From NCBI GenBank assembly GCA_963702705.1, contig CAVPDR010000002.1:372001-436000 (forward strand): a stretch of 64,000 nt of DNA, in the 5' to 3' direction. The position numbers and the translations under genes were made by a program. This document shows positions 43,570 through 52,112 of this stretch, piece after piece (position 1 is the stretch's first letter; each line of letters opens with the position of its first letter). Below the pieces are notes generated by a model. That model made no database searches and had not been told where the DNA came from. It was given only the letters and a program-made list of their open reading frames with translations. This DNA comes from VRUE01 sp963702705 (GTDB lineage Bacteria > Actinomycetota > Thermoleophilia > Solirubrobacterales > 70-9).

Positions 43570-45218
43570 AGAAGCGAGCATTTACCCTCCTGCGAGTTTC
43601 CGGGCAAGGACAGACCAAGCGCGCGGGAGCGGATCAGGGCTACTCAATCGAAATGCAGCGCAACGAGTGCGCGCGTAAGGCCGAGGGGCTAGATGCCGAG
43701 ATTGTGGATGAGTGGGTCGCCCCGGCCGAGTCGGCCAGTCGTGGTTTCTACAAGACGCTGACGGAAATGATCGGGGCGCTGAAGGTCCGCCGCGACATTG
43801 ACTACGTGATCGTCTACAAGCTGGAGCGCTTTGCCCGCGACGAGTTGACCGACTTCGCCGCATACGCCGAGATCAAGAAAGCGGGCGCTGAGTTGGTATC
43901 GGCCACGGAGAGTATCGACGGCACCCCACAGGGGATGCTCATGCACGGCATCCTCACCGCGATCAATGCCTATTACTCCCGCGACCTCGGCCAGAAGATC
44001 ACCGATGGACGACTTACCAAGGCCAAGCTGGGAGGTACGCCCGGCCGGGCACGCCTTGGGTACCTGAACGTCAAGCGATGGGACGGACAGAACGACATTC
44101 GCGATATTGAGATTGATCCCGAGCGGGCACCGCATATGCAGTGGGCTTTTCAGGCAATGGCTACCGGCGAGTGGTCTACGAGAGCGCTAGCCGAGAGACT
44201 GTACGAGCGCGGGTTCCGAAATCGGCCACATGGAAAGCGAGCGCCGGGGAAAGTCGGCCCTTCGACGCTCCATGAACTTCTGCGCGATCCCTACTACATC
44301 GGCATCGTCACGTTCCGGGGTGTTCAGTACGAGGGAAACCATCCCAAACTAGTTCCGCCGAAGCTGTTCGATCAAGTCCAGCAAGTTCTTACGGCCCATC
44401 GCCTGTCCGGTGATCGCTCACACAAGCACGGCAACTACCTCAAGGGCACCGTCTACTGCGGGCTGTGCGGCCGACGGTTGATCTTCACGAAATGCAAAGG
44501 GCGGCACGGTGGCCAGTACGACTACTTCGTCTGTGCAGGGCGACACAAGGAAAAGACTTGTCCGCTCCCCTATATCGCCGCCGACCGTCTCGAACATTTT
44601 GTCGGACTTCATTACGAATCTCAGGTCAAGTTGCTCGCCAAAAAGCTGGTCGAATTGGAGCCGGACCTGAAGAAGGTGTTTGAACTGCTGGTCGGTCACC
44701 AACAGCGCGAGGTAGTTCACCGCCAGAAAGACGTTGACGACATTCTCGGCCTGCGAACGCAGCTCGTCGAGAAGCACTTCGCCAAGCCAGAGGCGATCCC
44801 GCTAGACGTGCTGGAGGCAAAGCAAATCGAGCTAGGGAAGCAACTCGAAGCGGCCGAAGAAAAGGTTGCGCTCGCCGGAGGCAATCTTGAGATGGCGGGA
44901 GAGGGCCTGAAGCTAGCTCGCGAGCGCCTTCAACGATCCTCAAGCACCTATGGCGAAGTCAGCCGACAGACTCGGCGAATCTGGAACCAGGCTTTTTTCA
45001 AGAAGATTTTCGTCGGCATGGACGGCACGACAGGAGCCGAGCTAACAGCGGAATACGCAGCCATGCTCAGCGAAGACTTGCCCGCCCAGATCAAGCGCGC
45101 ACTCTCGAACGAATCTCGGCCTGACTTTGGCCGGGGTTCGAACGAGAGGGGTCTAGTGGAGCTGAGGGGGCTCGAACCCCTGACCTTCGCGCTGCCAGCG
45201 CGACGCTCTTCCAGCTGA
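43566..45218 (+). CDS. Large serine recombinase (integrase)
   Basis: A 550-residue site-specific recombinase. The resolvase domain (residues 5-150) has the catalytic serine in LLRVSGQGQ (Ser12) and the arginines VYKLERFARDELTDF. The recombinase domain follows (about 185-260), then a zinc-ribbon (YCGLCGRRLIF, CAGRHKEKTC) and a coiled coil (about 390-470). The last 20 residues (VELRGLEPLTFALPARRSSS) are encoded by the antisense of tRNA-Ala, so this tail exists only in the integrated form. ATGA overlap with the ImmA gene shows shared regulation. Confidence 0.93.
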   Translation: MKKRAFTLLRVSGQGQTKRAGADQGYSIEMQRNECARKAEGLDAEIVDEWVAPAESASRGFYKTLTEMIGALKVRRDIDYVIVYKLERFARDELTDFAAYAEIKKAGAELVSATESIDGTPQGMLMHGILTAINAYYSRDLGQKITDGRLTKAKLGGTPGRARLGYLNVKRWDGQNDIRDIEIDPERAPHMQWAFQAMATGEWSTRALAERLYERGFRNRPHGKRAPGKVGPSTLHELLRDPYYIGIVTFRGVQYEGNHPKLVPPKLFDQVQQVLTAHRLSGDRSHKHGNYLKGTVYCGLCGRRLIFTKCKGRHGGQYDYFVCAGRHKEKTCPLPYIAADRLEHFVGLHYESQVKLLAKKLVELEPDLKKVFELLVGHQQREVVHRQKDVDDILGLRTQLVEKHFAKPEAIPLDVLEAKQIELGKQLEAAEEKVALAGGNLEMAGEGLKLARERLQRSSSTYGEVSRQTRRIWNQAFFKKIFVGMDGTTGAELTAEYAAMLSEDLPAQIKRALSNESRPDFGRGSNERGLVELRGLEPLTFALPARRSSS

Positions 45219-45229
45219 GCTACAGCCCC
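45157..45229 (-). tRNA. tRNA-Ala (anticodon GGC)
   Basis: The 73-nt cloverleaf is complete: acceptor GGGGCTG pairs with CAGCTCC (one G-U), D-arm GCTCAGCTGGAAGAGC, anticodon stem TCGCG/CGCGA with loop CTGGCAG giving anticodon GGC, T-arm AGGGGTTCGAGCCCCCT, discriminator A. The CCA end is not encoded. It is the integration target of the mobile element, which supplies its 3' end. Confidence 0.95.
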
Positions 45230-45304
45230 GGGAACCGCGGCCCAGTTTAGCCGTGCAACCACACGAGCCGTTTTGACCTACCGGGGTAGGGGTAAATCGG
45301 CTCC

Positions 45305-47176
45305 ATGAGCAGCAACGGGTCGGAAGCGGCAACGATCGAGACGCGCATCCCCTCCCGCCTCGATCGGCTGCCGTGGTCGCGCTTTCACTGGATGGTGGTG
45401 ATCGGCCTCGGCACCGTCTGGATCCTGGACGGGCTCGAGGTGACGATCGTCGGCTCGATCGGCGAGCGCCTCACCGAAAGCGGCAGCGGCATCTCGCTCG
45501 ATGCGAGTCAGATCGGCACCGCCGCTGCCTTCTACGTCGGCGGCGCCTGCCTCGGCGCACTCTTCTTCGGCCAGCTCACCGACCGCTTCGGCCGCAAGAA
45601 GCTCTTCCTGGTGACGCTGGCCGTCTACATCGCGGCCACGGTCGCCACCGCCTTCTCCTTCGCCGCCTGGTACTTCTACGCCGCGCGGTTCTTTACCGGC
45701 GCGGGAATCGGCGGCGAGTACGCGGCGATCAACTCCGCGATCGACGAGCTGATCCCGGCCAGGGTGCGCGGCCGGGTCGACCTGATCATCAATGGCAGCT
45801 ACTGGGTCGGCGCCGCCGGGGGCGCCCTCGCCGCCGTCGTCCTGCTCGACACCGCGCTGTTCGCGGCCGACTTCGGCTGGCGCCTCGCCTTCGGCCTCGG
45901 CGCCGCCCTTGGCGTCGGCATCCTGCTGGTCCGCCGCAACGTCCCGGAGAGCCCGCGCTGGCTCTTCATCCACGGGCGCAACGAGGAGGCCGAGGAGGTC
46001 GTCGGCCGGATCGAGAGCGATGTGCGCGAGGACACGGGCGAGGAGCTGCCTGAGCCCGAGGACTCCCTGGTCGTGCAGCCGCGCGAGCGAATCCGCTTCC
46101 GTGAGATCGCCCGCACCGCGTTCGAGAAATACCCACGCCGGACCGTCCTCGGCCTCTCCCTCTTCGTCGGCCAGGCCTTCCTCTACAACGCGATCACCTT
46201 CGACCTCGGCACCCTGCTGGGCGAATTCTTCGAAGTCGGCTCGGGCACGATCCCCCTCTACATCGCCCTCTTCGCCGCCTCCAACTTCCTCGGGCCGCTC
46301 ACCCTCGGGCGCCTCTTCGACACCGTCGGGCGCAAGCCGATGGTCTCCTTCACCTACCTCGGCTCGGCGCTGCTCGCCGCGGTCCTCGGGGTCTTCCTGC
46401 TCGGCAACGACCTGACGACATGGTCGTTCATGGCCTTCATCATGGCGATCTTCTTCCTCGCCTCGGCCGGCGCCAGCTCCGCCTATCTGACCGTCTCGGA
46501 GATCTTTCCGATGGAGACGCGGGCGCTCTCGATCGCCTTCTTCTACGCAGTCGGCACCGCCGCCGGAGGCATCGTCGGACCGCTGCTCTTCGGTCACCTG
46601 ATCAACAGCGGCAACCAGGACCAGGTCGCGATCGGCTTCTTCATCGGCGCCGTGGTGATGGCGGTCGGCGGCATCGCCGAGCTCGCCTTCGGCGTCAAGG
46701 CCGAGCAGCGCCAGCTCGAGGACATCGCCGAGCCGCTGACCGCGGAGGGGGCGCCCGAGCCGACGGACGCCGAGCGCGAGCCGGCCAGGAGCGAGCAAGC
46801 CGAGCAGGCGCAGCGCATCAAGCGCCGTGTCGAGGCGCGGCAGCGGTGGGAACGGGCAGGCCGCAGGCGCTACCGGCCGGGGCCGGGGCACCTCGGCGCC
46901 TCGCGCGGCCTGACCCCATCGGCGGGTGAAGTCGATAACGAAGTCGATCTCGATCGCGAGATCGGGATCATCAGCCGCGCCCTCGAGGAGCACGGCAGCG
47001 CCAGCCGCCGCGAGTTGGCCCGACGGGTCGGCGCCCGTTATTGGGGGCCCGGGAGGTTCCGCTCGGCGCTGCGGGAAGCGCTCGCGGAAGGCGCCGTCAC
47101 GCGGCTGGGGGGCGGCGAGTATGCGCCCGCACATGACTCTGCGGAGCAGAGCCGCTCGCAGCCCGCCGGGCACTGA
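45305..47176 (+). CDS. MFS transporter with C-terminal winged-helix-like extension
   Basis: A 623-residue protein. Residues 25-480 form a 12-helix sugar-porter-type MFS transporter, with GQLTDRFGRKKLFLVTL (loop 2-3), GAGIGGEYAAINSAIDELIP and VPESPRWLFIHGRNEEAEEV as signatures. It continues through a charged linker (EPTDAEREPARSEQAEQAQ) into a folded C-terminal segment, IISRALEEHGSASRRELAR and RFRSALREALAEGAVTRLGG, resembling a winged helix. The fusion is unusual; a sensing or DNA-binding role of the tail is inference. Likely an organic-acid or sugar transporter. Confidence 0.88.
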   Translation: MSSNGSEAATIETRIPSRLDRLPWSRFHWMVVIGLGTVWILDGLEVTIVGSIGERLTESGSGISLDASQIGTAAAFYVGGACLGALFFGQLTDRFGRKKLFLVTLAVYIAATVATAFSFAAWYFYAARFFTGAGIGGEYAAINSAIDELIPARVRGRVDLIINGSYWVGAAGGALAAVVLLDTALFAADFGWRLAFGLGAALGVGILLVRRNVPESPRWLFIHGRNEEAEEVVGRIESDVREDTGEELPEPEDSLVVQPRERIRFREIARTAFEKYPRRTVLGLSLFVGQAFLYNAITFDLGTLLGEFFEVGSGTIPLYIALFAASNFLGPLTLGRLFDTVGRKPMVSFTYLGSALLAAVLGVFLLGNDLTTWSFMAFIMAIFFLASAGASSAYLTVSEIFPMETRALSIAFFYAVGTAAGGIVGPLLFGHLINSGNQDQVAIGFFIGAVVMAVGGIAELAFGVKAEQRQLEDIAEPLTAEGAPEPTDAEREPARSEQAEQAQRIKRRVEARQRWERAGRRRYRPGPGHLGASRGLTPSAGEVDNEVDLDREIGIISRALEEHGSASRRELARRVGARYWGPGRFRSALREALAEGAVTRLGGGEYAPAHDSAEQSRSQPAGH

Positions 47177-47180
47177 CCCG

Positions 47181-48077
47181 ATGCCACCGCTCTGGCCGGC
47201 ACTGAAGCGGGCGGCCGCCGAGTTCCGCGACGACAACCTCTCGGACTGGGCGGCGGCCCTCACTTACTACGGGTTGCTCTCGCTCTTTCCCGGCCTGATC
47301 GCCCTCGTCTCGATCGTCGGTCTGGTGGGAGACGCCCGCGGGGCAACGCAGACGATCACCGAAATCGTCACGGCGATCGGGCCGCAGTCGGCCGCGCAGA
47401 CGTTCTCCGGGCCAATCGAATCGATCGCCTCCGATCAGGGCACCGCCGGCACCGCCTTCGTCCTCGGCTTGGCGGTGGCGCTGTGGTCGGCATCGGGCTA
47501 CGTCGGCGCCTTCATCCGCGCCTCCAACGTGATCTACGAGACCCGCGAGGGTCGTCCGTTCTGGAAGCTGCGGCCGCTGCAGATCGCGGTCACCGTGACG
47601 ATGGTCCTGCTCGGGGTGATGCTCGTCCTCGGGCTCGTCCTGACCGGGCCGGTGGTCGACGCGGTGGCCGGGCCGCTCGGCGTCGGCTCGACCGCGGTGA
47701 CCGCTTGGAACATCGCCAAGTGGCCGGTTATGGCCGGCATCTTCGTGCTGATGGTCGGCGTCCTCTACTACGCCTCGCCCAACGCGAAGATCCGTGGCTT
47801 CAGGTGGGTCACCCCCGGCAGCCTGGTCGCGATCGTGGTTTGGGCGCTCGCCTCCGCCGGCTTCGCCCTCTACGTCGCCAGCTTCGGCTCCTACGACAAG
47901 ACCTACGGCACCCTCGGAGGGCTGATCGCGCTGCTGGTCTGGCTCTGGATCAGCAACCTGGCGATCCTCTTCGGTCACGAGCTCAACGCGGAGCTGGAGC
48001 GAGGCGCCGAGATCGAGGAGGGCCAGTCCGGGGCCGAGCGGGAGATCCAGCTCGAGCCGCGAACCAGCCCGAAGTGA
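47181..48077 (+). CDS. YihY/BrkB-family membrane protein
   Basis: A 298-residue protein with six membrane segments. The family signature is in NLSDWAAALTYYGLLSLFPGLIALVS, and the later GSLVAIVVWALASAGFALYV and YGTLGGLIALLVWLWISNLAILFGHELNAELER are typical. Formerly annotated as RNase BN, though true RNase BN is a different protein; the function is unknown. The ATG at 47181 follows the MFS stop by 4 bp. Confidence 0.9.
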   Translation: MPPLWPALKRAAAEFRDDNLSDWAAALTYYGLLSLFPGLIALVSIVGLVGDARGATQTITEIVTAIGPQSAAQTFSGPIESIASDQGTAGTAFVLGLAVALWSASGYVGAFIRASNVIYETREGRPFWKLRPLQIAVTVTMVLLGVMLVLGLVLTGPVVDAVAGPLGVGSTAVTAWNIAKWPVMAGIFVLMVGVLYYASPNAKIRGFRWVTPGSLVAIVVWALASAGFALYVASFGSYDKTYGTLGGLIALLVWLWISNLAILFGHELNAELERGAEIEEGQSGAEREIQLEPRTSPK

Positions 48078-48103
48078 GAGACAACAAGCCGAATTGCCGC
48101 GCC

Positions 48104-48204
48104 GCCAGCCCGGACGCCTCTCCACCCTGGTGGGGCGGTTGGTCGTCTCATCCAAGCGGGAACCGGGCGGAGCGCCGGTGAAAGCCGCCGGGATCCGGGC
48201 TGGC
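48104..48204. other. Structured gap upstream of the two-component system
   Basis: 11-bp perfect arms (48104-48114 GCCAGCCCGGA, 48194-48204) enclose about 80 nt with a smaller CCACCCTGGTGG hairpin and GGTT/AACC pairings. The 226-bp gap has no plausible gene. It could be a 5' leader of the response regulator operon or another palindromic repeat. Confidence 0.45.
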
Positions 48205-48303
48205 AGCGGTTCCAGTCCACTACCCAGGCTCATCGAGAGAAAACGAGTAGTCGAGCCCCGCGGATGCGGACCCTTGGCAAAAGTCGTGGCGTAGCATCGT
48301 CGG

Positions 48304-48978
48304 ATGGAGATCCTGGTCGTCGAGGATGAGGCGGGGATCGCCGACTTCCTAGCGCGAGGGCTGACTGCAGAGGGATATGAGGTGGCGCTGGCGGCCGACG
48401 GCATCACCGGAGAGCGGCTGGCGCTGAGCCCGAACGTTGACCTCGTCGTCCTCGACCGGATGCTTCCGCGCCGCGACGGAGTCGAGGTGCTTGCGGCAAT
48501 CAGAAAATCGAGGCCGGCGCTGCCAGTGATTCTGCTGACGGCGAAGACCGACGTCGCCGACCGCGTCGAAGGGCTGGACCTCGGTGCCACCGACTACCTC
48601 ACCAAGCCATTCGCCTTCGATGAGCTCCTGGCGCGCATCCGGGCTCGTCTCCGCGAGTCCGTGGATGGAGCGGAAACCACCTTGACAGCGGGCGGCATAC
48701 GGCTCGACCTGCTTAGCCGCGAAGCGACGCGAGACGGCGTAACGGTGCGGTTGCCCGCGAGAGAGGCCGAGTTGCTCGCCTACCTGATCCGACACGCCGG
48801 ACGGGTCTGCGACCGCCAGGAGATCCTGTCAACGGTCTGGGGCTATGACCACGATCCGGGCACGAACGTCATTCAGGTGTACATCGGCTATCTGCGGCGC
48901 AAGCTGACCCTCCCCGGCTCACCGGCGCCGATCGAGACTGTGCGCTCCGTCGGCTACCGACTGAGAGACGACAAATGA
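48304..48978 (+). CDS. OmpR-family response regulator
   Basis: A 224-residue regulator. The receiver domain begins MEILVVEDEAGIADF with the phospho-acceptor Asp51 in LVVLDRMLPRRDG and the lysine in DYLTKPFAFDELL. The C-terminal winged helix (VTVRLPAREAELLAYLIRHA, VIQVYIGYLRRKL) binds DNA. Overlaps the histidine kinase start (ATGA). It probably controls the downstream redox genes. Confidence 0.94.
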   Translation: MEILVVEDEAGIADFLARGLTAEGYEVALAADGITGERLALSPNVDLVVLDRMLPRRDGVEVLAAIRKSRPALPVILLTAKTDVADRVEGLDLGATDYLTKPFAFDELLARIRARLRESVDGAETTLTAGGIRLDLLSREATRDGVTVRLPAREAELLAYLIRHAGRVCDRQEILSTVWGYDHDPGTNVIQVYIGYLRRKLTLPGSPAPIETVRSVGYRLRDDK

Positions 48979-50120
48979 GAAGCGTCTGGGCGAGGCTGGG
49001 GCTGCGGGGAAGGCTGGCGTTCTCAATCGGCGCGATCGTCGTGACCGCCTTCGCAGTCGTCTTCGTAGCGGTACGGGCGCAGATGTCGCACGAGTCGAAC
49101 GTGATTAGGCTCGAGGAGGCGCGGGAGACGAGCGCTCCCGGCGCGACCGAGCCGGGAGAGGGCTCGGCGATCTCGCCGATCAAGGACGCCCAGTCGGACG
49201 CCGAAAAGACCTTCCTCGCGGTCGGCGGAGCGACGCTGCTCGCGGCACTTATCGCCGGCTATCTACTCGCCGCGCGCACCGCCTCCCCCCTGCGGCGCTT
49301 CGCCGCCACCGCCGCAGAGGTCGATGCCGGCGACCTCTCCCCCCGGCTGGAATCCAACCCGGCTTCTGCGGCGGAGCTGCGAACCCTCGCCGAGGCGTTC
49401 AACCACATGCTCGACCGCCTCGACCTTGCGTTCGCACGGCAGCGACAGTTCGCCTCCGACGCCTCCCACGAGCTGCGTAGCCCAATGACAGCAATCCGTG
49501 GACAGATCGAGGTGCTCGCGCGAAACGATAGTCCGAGCTCCGAGGAGATACGTCGGGTAGAGGCAATGACGATGGCGGAGATGAGACGGGTGGAGCGGCT
49601 CCTGGACGACCTCTTGGCCCTCGCTCGACTCGACGAGGAGACCGAGCCATCGATGGACGACATCGAGGCAGCGCCCTTTCTCAGCGGACTTGCCGCAGCG
49701 AATCAAGAACGTCTGGAGATCGGCGAGCTGGCATCGGGAACCATCCGGATCGACCCCGACCTGATTGCTCAGGTCGTCCGCAATCTGCTCTCCAACGCGC
49801 ACCGTCACGCCGGGCTCGACGGCCGAGTCTCTCTCTCAGCTACGGCCGCAGGGACGGTCCTCACTGTCGCGGTCGACGACGACGGGCCCGGCGTCCCCGA
49901 TGAGGAGCGTGAGCGCGTCTTCGATCGCTTCCATCGCAGTGAGTCCTCACGTGACCGTGCTTCAGGTGGGAGCGGACTTGGCCTCGGTATAGCGCGATCG
50001 ATCGTGGAGATGCACGGAGGGCGGATCTGGATCGAGGACTCGCCGCTCGGCGGTGCCAGAGCGTGCTTCGAGCTGCCGGGCTTCATCGCAACGGTGAGAA
50101 ATCTCTCACCGAACGTTTAA
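48975..50120 (+). CDS. Sensor histidine kinase
   Basis: A 381-residue membrane kinase. Two helices (about residues 13-33 and 80-100) bracket a short extracytoplasmic domain of about 45 residues. HAMP-like linker follows, then the H-box FASDASHELRSPMTAIRGQ with phosphorylated His165, the N-box NLLSNAHRHAG and the G-boxes DDGPGVPDEERERVFDRFHR and GGSGLGLGIARSIVEMHGG. Cognate partner of the response regulator just upstream. Confidence 0.93.
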   Translation: MRSVWARLGLRGRLAFSIGAIVVTAFAVVFVAVRAQMSHESNVIRLEEARETSAPGATEPGEGSAISPIKDAQSDAEKTFLAVGGATLLAALIAGYLLAARTASPLRRFAATAAEVDAGDLSPRLESNPASAAELRTLAEAFNHMLDRLDLAFARQRQFASDASHELRSPMTAIRGQIEVLARNDSPSSEEIRRVEAMTMAEMRRVERLLDDLLALARLDEETEPSMDDIEAAPFLSGLAAANQERLEIGELASGTIRIDPDLIAQVVRNLLSNAHRHAGLDGRVSLSATAAGTVLTVAVDDDGPGVPDEERERVFDRFHRSESSRDRASGGSGLGLGIARSIVEMHGGRIWIEDSPLGGARACFELPGFIATVRNLSPNV

Positions 50121-50155
50121 GCCGTGGCAAACCGAGCGGCCGAGCATCTTGCCCC

Positions 50156-50749
50156 GTGTATCGGTCCAACGGAGTCGAGGTCCGAGACGGCGTCGCCGCC
50201 AACGCCCGCCTGACGGGCGCCGTCGCCGCTGCCCTTCTGGTGCTGCTGGCCGCCGAGGGAGCGACGATCCCCTTCATCGGCCAGTTGCCAGGGCCGCACA
50301 TCTTCATCGGCATGCTGACGATCCCGCCCGTGCTTTTGAAGCTTGGTAGCACCGGCTACCGCTTCGCCCGCTACTACTCCGGTAACCCGCCCTATGTCCG
50401 CAAGGGCCCCCCGCCTCTCGTTTTGCGCCTGCTCGCGCCAGGTGTCGTCTTCACCACGCTCGCCCTATTTGGCACCGGCGTTGCCCTGCTGGTCGCCGGA
50501 CCGCCCGCCGGCACCCTCGTCTTCGCCCACAAGCTGAGCTTCATCGCCTGGGTGGCCTTGATGACGCTCCACGTGCTCGGGCATCTGCTCGAGGTCCCGC
50601 GTCTCGCACTTCCCGACTGGAGACACAGCGGGCCACGGGAAGCCCGGCTGGCGGGTGCGGGGGTCCGGACGATGGCCCTCGGGATGACGATCCTCGGCGG
50701 CGCCGCGCTGGCGCTGCTCACCTATTCAGCCGCAGGCCGGTGGTCCTAA
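50156..50749 (+). CDS. Cytochrome-b-like multi-helix membrane protein
   Basis: A 197-residue protein with four to five membrane helices starting at about residue 18. Histidines are spaced as in heme-b helices: PGPHIFIGML and FAHKLSFIAWVALMTLHVLGH, with His pairs 14 residues apart. A GTG at 50156 is taken as start; the frame is open further upstream but overlaps the kinase. It follows the kinase gene and probably belongs to the same redox operon. Confidence 0.65.
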   Translation: MYRSNGVEVRDGVAANARLTGAVAAALLVLLAAEGATIPFIGQLPGPHIFIGMLTIPPVLLKLGSTGYRFARYYSGNPPYVRKGPPPLVLRLLAPGVVFTTLALFGTGVALLVAGPPAGTLVFAHKLSFIAWVALMTLHVLGHLLEVPRLALPDWRHSGPREARLAGAGVRTMALGMTILGGAALALLTYSAAGRWS

Positions 50750-50805
50750 GAGAACTCTCAGCGTCCGTTTAGTGGGCCTTTTCAGCCCCCGAAGAAAGTC
50801 TGACT

Positions 50806-51165
50806 ATGGATTCGATCGACGAGCGGGGACGCACACGTGAGGCGCAGCGGCGCCTTCGGGCACAACGCGAGAGAGCAGGGCAGCTGCGTGGCCGCGTGGT
50901 GGCCATCTCGCTCATCGGGTTCGCGTTGCTCTGGGGAGTGGTGTTCGTCCAGATGGCGACCGGGAACGATCCTGTTCTCGGTGACTCCTCTGCGCGGGTT
51001 GCAGCCTCCGACCGCAATGGCCCCCGCGATCGCAGCCAAAGCAAGCCAAAGGCGACCCCAACAGAAACCGAAGTCGAACCGGCCTTCGCGGAACCCGAAC
51101 CGGTTGAACTCGAAGTCGTCGAACCCGAACCGGAACCGGCGCCTGTCATCACGAGCCAGTCGTGA
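50806..51165 (+). CDS. Small single-helix membrane protein with Glu/Pro-rich tail
   Basis: A 119-residue protein. The cytoplasmic N-terminus is Arg-rich (RREAQRRLRAQRER-like), one helix lies at about residues 32-50 (VAISLIGFALLWGVVFVQM), and the outer tail is acidic and Pro-rich (EPEPVELEVVEPEPEPAPV). It overlaps apbE by 4 bp. No flavinylation motif (S/T-G-A-T) is seen, so it is probably not ApbE's substrate. Function unknown. Confidence 0.65.
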   Translation: MDSIDERGRTREAQRRLRAQRERAGQLRGRVVAISLIGFALLWGVVFVQMATGNDPVLGDSSARVAASDRNGPRDRSQSKPKATPTETEVEPAFAEPEPVELEVVEPEPEPAPVITSQS

Positions 51166-52112
51166 GCATCGAAGCCCACCGCAGCTTTGGCTGCTTTGGA
51201 GGCACGGCGACGATCCACGTCCGGGGCACGAGCACTGCCCGCGGCGAGGCGGCGGCCGATGAGGCGCGATCGCGCCTTTTCGACGCCCACAACCGGCTCT
51301 CCCGCTTCATCCACAACAGCGAGCTGACGCTCCTCAACCAAGATGCCCGCAGGGAAGTGCCGGCGACACCGCTGCTGCGCGCGCTCGCACGTGCGGTGAG
51401 GACAGCGGGCACGCAAAGCGACGGGCTCGTCGACGCCACCCTACTGGACAGCCTCGAGCGCGTCGGCTACCGGCAGTCATTGGGCGACCACCAGCCGATC
51501 TCGCTTTCCGAGGCGCTCTCCGGCCGTATCGACCGAGCGCCGGGAAGACCCCACCCGGCTCAAAATTGGTGCTCCGTCACCGTCGACGACGCCGCCGAAA
51601 CGATCACCCGACCGCCCGGCGTGAGGATCGACAGCGGTGGCATTGCCAAGGGGCTCGTCGCAGACCTCCTCGCCACAGCGCTCCGCGTGGAGCGGACCTA
51701 CGCCGTCGACTGCTGCGGAGACATCCGAATCGGCGGCAGCGTCGGCCAGGAGCGCAAGGTGCTGGTCGATGACCCCTTCGGCGGCGGTCCCGTTCACGAG
51801 TTCGCGTTGCGTGAGGGAGCGGTGGCAACGAGTGGCATCGGCCGCCGCTGCTGGATCGGACCCGATGGACGAGCGGCGCACCACATCCTCGACCCGCGTA
51901 GCGGCGAACCGGCGTTCACCGGGATCGTCCAGGCAACCGCGCTTGCTCCGTCGGCGCTGCTGGCCGAGGTCTACGCCAAGACTGCTCTGCTCTCGGGACT
52001 TGAACGCGCCGCCGAATCGCTGCCCCACGGCGGCGTCCTCGTCAGCGATGACGGCACGGTCGACGTCGTCGCCGCTGGGCGGTCACCCGCCCGAATCGGG
52101 GCACTTGGGTGA
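51162..52112 (+). CDS. apbE: ApbE-like FAD:protein FMN transferase
   Basis: A 316-residue enzyme that attaches FMN to a threonine or serine of extracytoplasmic redox proteins. The motifs GVRIDSGGIAKGLVADLLA (FAD/Mg site), AVATSGIGRR and HILDPRSGEPA are characteristic. There is no clear signal peptide, as also seen for some cytoplasmic-start family members. Its position between membrane redox proteins suggests it serves this cluster, though no FMN-binding-domain protein is seen in the window. Confidence 0.88.
   Translation: MSIEAHRSFGCFGGTATIHVRGTSTARGEAAADEARSRLFDAHNRLSRFIHNSELTLLNQDARREVPATPLLRALARAVRTAGTQSDGLVDATLLDSLERVGYRQSLGDHQPISLSEALSGRIDRAPGRPHPAQNWCSVTVDDAAETITRPPGVRIDSGGIAKGLVADLLATALRVERTYAVDCCGDIRIGGSVGQERKVLVDDPFGGGPVHEFALREGAVATSGIGRRCWIGPDGRAAHHILDPRSGEPAFTGIVQATALAPSALLAEVYAKTALLSGLERAAESLPHGGVLVSDDGTVDVVAAGRSPARIGALG

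Larger units (their letters stand above)
29940..45163. mobile_element. Integrative (mobilizable or conjugative) element in tRNA-Ala(GGC)
   Basis: About 15.2 kb of accessory genes lie between core genes on both sides. At the right end a large serine recombinase runs into the 3' end of an intact tRNA-Ala gene. It carries an XRE/ImmA-like regulator pair, a VirD4-like coupling protein, a replication-relaxation protein, an orphan methyltransferase and cargo. No VirB4-like ATPase is visible, so it may rely on a helper for transfer. The left limit is inferred from a 9-bp direct repeat (AGTGGAGCT at 29940 and 45155) placed exactly at the change from core to accessory genes, and so is approximate. Confidence 0.75.

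Noticed and set aside
48150..48230. Cobalamin-riboswitch-like stretch (GGGAA, CCGGTGAAAGCC) upstream of the response regulator
   Set aside because: The conserved CCCGCCACTGT core and the standard closing segment are absent, and downstream genes have no B12 link; short G+C-rich matches are expected by chance.
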